A stretch of 47,218 bases of DNA from CBFDBF01 sp050287965. GTDB lineage: Bacteria; Pseudomonadota; Gammaproteobacteria; Chromatiales; Chromatiaceae. The stretch's first letter is position 1. Each line of letters opens with the position of its first letter. Positions 42,521-47,218 of this stretch are shown here, piece after piece. The stretch covers positions 1 to 47,218 of the forward strand of contig JBNKCX010000024.1 in NCBI GenBank assembly GCA_050287965.1, given 5' to 3'. The translations under genes and the position numbers were made by a program. The notes under the pieces are model-generated. The model made no database searches and had not been told where the DNA came from. It saw nothing but the letters and a program-made list of their open reading frames with translations.

Positions 42521-43564
42521 ATGTCCCAGCAGCGCAAGGCTATCGCCCTCATCTCCGGGGGGCTTGACTCTCTTCTGGCGGCCAGGGTGATCCAGGAGCA
42601 GGGCGTGCATGTGGAGGGGATCAATTTCTACACCGGTTTCTGCGTGGAGGGGCATACTCACGCCATTCGCAGGAAGGACCAGGCCAGGCCCAAGCGCAAC
42701 AACGCCTTGTGGGTGGCGGAACAACTGGGGATGAAGCTGCATATTGTCGATATCGTGGAGGAGTACAAGGAGGTGCTTCTTAACCCCAAATACGGTTACG
42801 GCGCCAACCTGAATCCCTGCCTGGATTGCAAGATCTTCATGGTGAAGAAGGCGTTGCAGTGGATCCGGGAGAACGGCTTCGATTTCATCATCACCGGCGA
42901 GGTGGTGGGTCAGCGACCCATGTCCCAACGCAAGGACACCATGCCGGTGGTGTCGAAGCATTCCGGGGCGGATGACCTGCTGCTAAGGCCCCTTTGCGCA
43001 AAGAATCTGCCGCCGACCCGTCCGGAACGGGAAGGCTGGGTGGATCGGGAGCGGCTTTATGATTTCAGCGGCCGCACCCGCAAACCGCAGATGGCGCTGG
43101 CGGCGCAATACGGGATTGAAGACTATGCGCAACCCGCCGGCGGCTGCTGTTTCCTCACCGATGAACAGTACTCCCACAAACTGGCCGATCTGTGGCAGGC
43201 CCGCGGCAGCCGTGAATATGATATGGATGACATCATGCTGCTCAAGGTGGGGCGGCATCTGCGGCCCCGCCCCCATTTCAAGCTGATCATCTCACGTGAA
43301 GAGGGAGAGGGGCGGTTTCTGCAGGGTTACCGTAACCGCTTTCTCAGTATGGAGACCGTAAGTCATCCCGGGCCGCTGGCCCTTATAGATGGTGACGTCA
43401 GTGACGACGAGGTTGAACTGGCCGCCCGAATTGTCGCCCGTTACAGTAAGGGACGGGACGCGGACCGGGTGGAGCTGGAGCTGCGCGACCGGGAGGGGGA
43501 CGTACGCACCCTCACCGTGAAACCCGCTTCTCCCCACGAGATACCCCAGGAGTGGATGATATGA
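42521..43564 (+). CDS. PP-loop tRNA-thiolation-like enzyme (MnmA/ThiI-like)
   Basis: The 347-residue protein has the ATP pyrophosphatase loop SGGLDS (about 12-17) and a cysteine motif NPCLDCKIFM, then RPMSQRKDTMPVV, LLRPLCAKNLPPTRPEREGWVDRE and GGCCFLTDEQYS. This pattern is that of proteins often annotated as tRNA thiouridylase or ThiI-like, which use sulfur relayed from a carrier to modify a uridine or make a sulfur-containing cofactor. The C-terminal third (KLIISREEGEGRFLQGYRNRF) is a small accessory domain. The exact substrate is unknown. Its stop overlaps the tusA start (ATGA). Confidence 0.82.
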   Translation: MSQQRKAIALISGGLDSLLAARVIQEQGVHVEGINFYTGFCVEGHTHAIRRKDQARPKRNNALWVAEQLGMKLHIVDIVEEYKEVLLNPKYGYGANLNPCLDCKIFMVKKALQWIRENGFDFIITGEVVGQRPMSQRKDTMPVVSKHSGADDLLLRPLCAKNLPPTRPEREGWVDRERLYDFSGRTRKPQMALAAQYGIEDYAQPAGGCCFLTDEQYSHKLADLWQARGSREYDMDDIMLLKVGRHLRPRPHFKLIISREEGEGRFLQGYRNRFLSMETVSHPGPLALIDGDVSDDEVELAARIVARYSKGRDADRVELELRDREGDVRTLTVKPASPHEIPQEWMI

Positions 43565-43797
43565 GCCGGGTGGAACTGGACTGCCGTAATCTGCTCTGTC
43601 CGATGCCGGTGATCCGCGTACAGGATCGGGTAAAGGAACTGGTGCCGGGGGATGAACTGGAGGCGGTCTGTACCGACCCCGGAGCTATGAACGATATCCC
43701 GGCCTGGTGCCGCATCAACGGCCACCGGCTTCTGGAGACGCGCACCGATGGGGGGTTGTACTATGTGCTCCTGCAGGTATGCGAGGGTAATGACTGA
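43561..43797 (+). CDS. TusA-family sulfur carrier protein
   Basis: The 78-residue protein has the TusA signature LDCRNLLCPMPVI, with the persulfide-carrying cysteine in CPMP, and a compact alpha/beta fold. It starts at 43561 inside the PP-loop stop codon, so the pair is co-translated. TusA-like proteins hand sulfur to tRNA-thiolation enzymes or take part in sulfur oxidation; the tight link here suggests it feeds the PP-loop enzyme. Confidence 0.9.
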   Translation: MSRVELDCRNLLCPMPVIRVQDRVKELVPGDELEAVCTDPGAMNDIPAWCRINGHRLLETRTDGGLYYVLLQVCEGND

Positions 43798-44963
43798 TGG
43801 GCGCTTATCACGACCGGATCATATACACGGATAGAGAGACCCGTATGGCGGTGTCCAAACGGGTCACCCTGGTGGGCGCCGTTATTAATCTGGTGTTGTC
43901 CGTGGCGAAGGTCGCCTTCGGCATTATCGCGCAATCCTACGCCCTGATCGCGGACGGCCTGCACTCCCTCTCGGACCTGGTGTCCGACGGCGTGGTTTAC
44001 GCCGCGGCCCATCATGCCCACCAGGAACCGGATCTGAAACATCCCTACGGTCACGGCCGGTTCGAGACCGCCGCCACTCTCGCCCTGGGGGGGTTATTGA
44101 TCCTGGTGGCGGTTGGCATCATCTGGGACGCGGTGGACAGGCTGTTCGCCCCGGAACGGCTTCTGCACCCGACCGTTTTGGCACTGGTGGTGGCTTTGGT
44201 ATCCATAGTCGCCAAGGAGTTGCTCTATCACTATACGATAAGGGCCGCCCGGCGCACCCGTTCCGAGATGCTCAAGGCCAATGCCTGGCACCACCGTTCC
44301 GATGCGGTCTCATCCGTGGCGGTGTTTGTCGGTGTCGCGGGCACCCTGGCAGGACTTCCTTATCTGGACGCCATTGCGGCGGTGGTTGTGGGCCTGATGA
44401 TCGCGCGCATTGGATGGGATCTGGGGCAGTCGGCCTTCCATGAGCTGGTAGACACCAGTCTGGAGGAGGAGCGGGTGGAGAAGATTACCGCGACCATTAC
44501 CTCCATCGGGGGGGTGAACGACCTGCATATGCTGCGCACCCGTAGTTCGGGCGGCCAGGCGAGCGTCGATGTCCATGTGCTTGTGGATCCCTGGTTGAGC
44601 GTTACCGAAGGGCATCAGATCAGCCAGGCGGTGATAGACGCCCTCATTCGTGAGTTCGACGAGATCGCTGACGTTACCGTACATATCGATGCAGAAGACG
44701 ACGAGAAGGCCGCGCCTTGTAAGGATTTGCCCTTGCGTGAGGAAGCCCTCGCGATGTTGCAGGAACGGTGGCGGGATATTCCGGGATCGGAACAGCGGGA
44801 GCGTATACTGCTCCACTATCTGGACGGGAGAATCCACGTGGATGTCTATTTTCCTATTACCTGCTATCGGGGCGAAACGGAGAGGACGGCGCTGCTTGAG
44901 GCAATGAGCAGGGGCCTGGAAGGACTAAAGGCATTTGGGAGGGTAAGGCTCTATTTTTCGTAG
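43797..44963 (+). CDS. Cation diffusion facilitator family transporter
   Basis: CDF proteins export divalent metals in exchange for protons. The 388-residue protein has six membrane helices, the metal motifs ADGLHSLSDLVSD in helix 2 and HHRSDAVSS in helix 5, and a long cytoplasmic C-terminal domain (about 210-388), larger than usual. The metal cannot be told from the sequence. The ATG overlaps the tusA stop (TGATG), so it is part of the same operon. Confidence 0.9.
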   Translation: MGAYHDRIIYTDRETRMAVSKRVTLVGAVINLVLSVAKVAFGIIAQSYALIADGLHSLSDLVSDGVVYAAAHHAHQEPDLKHPYGHGRFETAATLALGGLLILVAVGIIWDAVDRLFAPERLLHPTVLALVVALVSIVAKELLYHYTIRAARRTRSEMLKANAWHHRSDAVSSVAVFVGVAGTLAGLPYLDAIAAVVVGLMIARIGWDLGQSAFHELVDTSLEEERVEKITATITSIGGVNDLHMLRTRSSGGQASVDVHVLVDPWLSVTEGHQISQAVIDALIREFDEIADVTVHIDAEDDEKAAPCKDLPLREEALAMLQERWRDIPGSEQRERILLHYLDGRIHVDVYFPITCYRGETERTALLEAMSRGLEGLKAFGRVRLYFS

Positions 44964-44994
44964 CGCCCTATTATGGTGCGTTGAGGAATATGAC

Positions 44995-45009
44995 GCACCG
45001 TTATTGTGC
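44995..45009 (+). promoter_or_regulatory. NtrC-like binding site, distal
   Basis: GCAC-N7-GTGC with perfect half-sites, the known NtrC pattern, about 200 bp upstream of the sigma-54 promoter. Confidence 0.55.
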
Positions 45010-45080
45010 GCAACTCTTCCACCGGAGATTGTGGATTCGATTGAGCTTTAAATCGAGGTTATATCAAGGCCTTGTATCCG

Positions 45081-45095
45081 GCACCCCGCAGGTGT
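45081..45095 (+). promoter_or_regulatory. NtrC-like binding site, proximal
   Basis: GCACCCCGCAGGTGT is an imperfect NtrC site (last base differs), about 100 bp upstream of the promoter, at a typical enhancer distance. Confidence 0.5.
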
Positions 45096-45195
45096 CCAAT
45101 GAGCCTCTTAACCCGTTGTTTTGGCGGCGGAATTATTTTCGCTCCCAAGCTACCCAGAGGGTTTTAAAGTTAAAGGACAATATCTGCTTTTCGCC

Positions 45196-45211
45196 TGGCA
45201 TGGATTCTGCT
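45196..45211 (+). promoter_or_regulatory. Sigma-54 promoter of glnA
   Basis: TGGCATGGATTCTGCT matches the consensus TGGCACGNNNNTTGCW at all but two defined positions, with the GG and GC elements correctly spaced. Confidence 0.75.
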
Positions 45212-45331
45212 AAAACAGTCCGTAATTTTCCACCGCGGAAGATACCGTAAAATCGGAACCTGATCCGCCCAATTTTGTGGCGGGCCCTAATTTCTTACAT
45301 ATCTATACATTAGAGTCGGAGAACCTAAAAG

Positions 45332-46738
45332 ATGGCCTCGAACATCCTGAAAATGATCAAAGATAAAGACGTGAAATTCGTCGACTTGCGCTTTACTGAT
45401 ACCCGCGGCAAGGAACAGCATGTTTCGATGCCGGCGCACGCGGTGGACGAAGACATGTTCACCGACGGCAAGATGTTCGACGGCTCCTCCATCGCCGGCT
45501 GGAAGGGCATTAACGAGTCCGATATGGTGCTGATGCCGGAAGCCGATACCGCCGTCATCGACCCCTTTGCAGACGAGGTGACCCTCAATATCCGCTGCGA
45601 CATCCTTGAGCCCTCCACCATGGAAGGCTATGAGCGTGATCCCCGTTCCGTGGCTAAGCGCGCCGAGGCCTATCTGAAATCCACCGGTATCGGTGACACC
45701 GCTTACTTTGGTCCCGAGCCGGAGTTTTTCGTGCTGGATGACGTCCGTTGGGGTGCCGACATGAGTGGAGCCTTTTATAAGGTCGACTCTGAAGAGGCCG
45801 AGTGGAACTCCGAGCGGGTCTACGAAGACGGCAACATCGGTCATCGTCCCGGTCTGAAGGGCGGTTATTTCCCGGTTCCGCCGGTTGACTCACTGAACGA
45901 CATCCGTGCCGCCATGTGTCTGGCCATGGAAGAGATGGGCGTCGTTACTGAGGTGCATCACCACGAGGTGGCCACCGCCGGTCAGTGTGAGATCGGAACC
46001 GTGTTCGATACCCTGGTGCGTCGCGCCGACATGAACATGATCCTTAAGTACTGCGTGCACAACGTGGCCCACGCCTACGGCAAGACCGCCACCTTTATGC
46101 CCAAGCCGCTGGTGGGTGACAACGGTTCCGGTATGCATGTTCATCAGTCCATCGCCAAGGGCGGCGAAAATATCTTCGCCGGTGACCTGTACGGCGGCCT
46201 TTCCGAAACCGCTCTGTATTATATCGGTGGTGTCTTCAAACACGCTCGCGCCCTGAATGCGCTGACCAACGCCAGCACCAACAGCTACAAGCGTCTGGTG
46301 CCGGGTTTCGAAGCGCCGGTGCTGCTGGCCTATTCCGCCCGTAACCGTTCCGCGTCGGTGCGTATTCCCTGGGTCTCCAGCCCGAAGGCGCGTCGTATCG
46401 AGGTGCGTTTCCCCGACTCCGCCGGCAATCCCTACCTGACGTTTGCCGCCTTGCTGATGGCCGGTCTTGACGGTATTCAGAACAAGATCCACCCGGGTGA
46501 TGCCATGGATAAGGATCTCTACGACCTGCCGGCCGAAGAGCTGAAGGGTATCCCGACGGTCTGTCACTCTCTGGATCAGGCCCTGGAGTGTCTGGATGCG
46601 GATCGCAGCTTCCTGACCGCGGGCGGTGTGTTTACCGACGATATGATCGACGGCTACATCGATCTGAAGATGGATGAGGTAACCCGCATGCGTATGACCA
46701 CCCACCCGGTGGAGTTCGACATGTACTACAGCCTCTGA
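45332..46738 (+). CDS. glnA: Glutamine synthetase type I
   Basis: GlnA makes glutamine from glutamate, ammonia and ATP and is the main entry for ammonia. The 468-residue protein has the beta-grasp domain (FVDLRFTDTRGKEQHVSMPA), DGSSIAGW, EPEFFV, the catalytic core (MHVHQSIAKGG, NRSASVRIP) and the adenylylation loop DKDLYDLPAEE, whose tyrosine is the regulatory site in this class. GGAG precedes the ATG. The sigma-54/NtrC upstream region implies nitrogen control. Confidence 0.98.
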   Translation: MASNILKMIKDKDVKFVDLRFTDTRGKEQHVSMPAHAVDEDMFTDGKMFDGSSIAGWKGINESDMVLMPEADTAVIDPFADEVTLNIRCDILEPSTMEGYERDPRSVAKRAEAYLKSTGIGDTAYFGPEPEFFVLDDVRWGADMSGAFYKVDSEEAEWNSERVYEDGNIGHRPGLKGGYFPVPPVDSLNDIRAAMCLAMEEMGVVTEVHHHEVATAGQCEIGTVFDTLVRRADMNMILKYCVHNVAHAYGKTATFMPKPLVGDNGSGMHVHQSIAKGGENIFAGDLYGGLSETALYYIGGVFKHARALNALTNASTNSYKRLVPGFEAPVLLAYSARNRSASVRIPWVSSPKARRIEVRFPDSAGNPYLTFAALLMAGLDGIQNKIHPGDAMDKDLYDLPAEELKGIPTVCHSLDQALECLDADRSFLTAGGVFTDDMIDGYIDLKMDEVTRMRMTTHPVEFDMYYSL

Positions 46739-46763
46739 TCATCGATCAATCCGGCAGTACTAG

Positions 46764-46794
46764 AAACGCCCCCTCAAGAGGGGGCGTTTTTTTT
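46764..46794 (+). terminator. Intrinsic terminator of glnA
   Basis: AACGCCCCCTC-AAG-AGGGGGCGTT is followed by a run of T residues, 26 bp after the glnA stop. Confidence 0.93.
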
Positions 46795-46840
46795 GGGCGT
46801 AAGGTGAGGGCAAGGCCCCTGGCCTGGACTTGTTTTTAAC

Positions 46841-47024
46841 TATCGGTAATCAGTTTCGTGACCCGTCTGCTTCGGGCTTTCCAGTCCGGCAGTTAGTTTC
46901 GCAGCCTATAGCCCTCTAGTCGCTCCTGATTATCGTACTATCGGTAACAAGTTTCGTGGTCCGTTTGCTGCGGATTATTAATATCCGGTAGCCAGTGTTG
47001 CAGCCCGCAGACTTCAGGTTTCTT
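46841..47024. repeat. Degenerate tandem repeat of about 45 bp, four units
   Basis: Units begin near 46841, 46885, 46939 and 46982. Units 1 and 3 are the most alike (TATCGGTAA...AGTTTCGTG...CCGT.TGCT.CGG); units 2 and 4 are more diverged. No open frame follows the repeat. Confidence 0.55.
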
Positions 47025-47051
47025 TTGTTCTCCTTTCTGCAAGGGCTGCAA

Positions 47052-47085
47052 GTACCTTTCTTTTGAGCGCTCAAAAGAAAGGTAC
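47052..47085. repeat. Perfect 34-bp palindrome
   Basis: GTACCTTTCTTTTGAGC and its exact reverse complement meet at 47068/47069. Palindromes of this type, with CTTTCTTTTG arms, are known as dispersed extragenic elements in several proteobacteria. Confidence 0.85.
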
Positions 47086-47111
47086 CAAAGAAAAACCGCC
47101 CCACGTCCCCG

Positions 47112-47208
47112 CCCGCTGCGCGGGTGCTCTGCGCTTCTCGTCTTAAGCGGGGCTGTCCATACGGGGCATCCCTGCCCCGATGGACAGGACCGACGTCCCT
47201 GTCGGTCC
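47112..47208. repeat. Array of GC-rich hairpins running to the window edge
   Basis: Three hairpins follow one another: CCCGC/GCGGG (47112-47124); a nested one with CTGTCCAT/ATGGACAG outside and GGGGCA/TGCCCC inside (47153-47187); and GGACCGAC/GTCGGTCC (47187-47208). They resemble an extragenic repeat element that continues past the window. From 46795 to 47218 no gene is seen. Confidence 0.6.
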
Positions 47209-47218
47209 CCTTCGGGCT

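Larger units (their letters stand above)
44964..45331 (+). promoter_or_regulatory. glnA upstream regulatory region
   Basis: This 368-bp stretch has no gene. It holds NtrC-like sites and a sigma-54 promoter (listed separately). A 7-bp inverted repeat GGTGCGT/ACGCACC (about 44975-44999) directly follows the transporter gene and may be a weak terminator or part of the NtrC site. Confidence 0.7.

Noticed and set aside
46841..47024. CRISPR-like array
   Set aside because: The units are diverged, contiguous and without constant repeats separated by unique spacers, and no cas gene is nearby.

Overview
The window looks like the replication-origin region of a gammaproteobacterial chromosome. Its conserved backbone is glmS-glmU-(FKBP)-atpCDGAHFEBI-parB-parA-...-rsmG-mnmG-...-mnmE-yidC-rnpA-rpmH on the minus strand, then dnaA-dnaN-recF-gyrB on the plus strand. 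A flavocytochrome c sulfide dehydrogenase pair (fccA-like and fccB), a TusA-type sulfur carrier next to a PP-loop thiolation enzyme, and a PHA-granule-region protein suggest a sulfur-oxidising lineage such as the Chromatiales. The lineage is inferred from gene content only.

Layout. 1-930: one AT-rich gene for a small secreted protein, then gene-poor DNA. 933-4836: hexosamine synthesis (glmS, glmU) and an FKBP-type prolyl isomerase. 4852-12109: the full F1Fo ATP synthase operon, transcribed right to left from a promoter before atpI to a strong terminator after atpC. 12152-13879: parB and parA. 14022-16998: a Zn-ribbon protein, an L,D-transpeptidase and the sulfide dehydrogenase pair, which separate parA from rsmG. 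17263-23991: rsmG-mnmG, a PHA-type protein, mnmE, yidC, rnpA, rpmH. 23992-26031: dnaA flanked by DnaA boxes; the dnaA-dnaN gap has three boxes next to an AT-rich stretch and is the best oriC candidate. 26032-30756: dnaN, recF (carrying two perfect parS sites) and gyrB. 30772-35516: plsC-type acyltransferase, gmhB, a MazG-like hydrolase, glyS and glyQ, on the minus strand. 35517-40575: an accessory island of small, mostly unrecognised, more AT-rich genes (an overlapping small-gene pair, four membrane proteins, a 450-residue lipoprotein). 40584-42432: a MerR regulator divergent from a PQQ-type sugar dehydrogenase. 42463-44963: a tightly coupled PP-loop/TusA/cation-efflux operon. 44995-46794: glnA with NtrC-like sites, a sigma-54 promoter and a terminator. 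46841-47218: a non-coding repeat region that runs off the right edge.

How it works together. ParA and ParB with the two parS sites about 14 kb away form the chromosome segregation module beside the origin. DnaA, DnaN, RecF and GyrB supply initiation, the sliding clamp, repair and supercoiling. RsmG, MnmG, MnmE, RnpA and L34 serve RNA modification and translation. FccAB would feed sulfide electrons into respiration, which drives the ATP synthase encoded nearby.

The least ordinary signals are: a 61-bp palindrome-rich element found twice, each time just upstream of an AT-rich small gene (439-499 and 36042-36100); the accessory island it precedes; a repetitive charged tail on the FccA-like cytochrome; the structured atpE-atpF gap; a pair of near-identical 16-bp palindromes; and the hairpin and tandem-repeat array at the right end. 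No tRNA, rRNA, CRISPR array or intact insertion sequence was seen.
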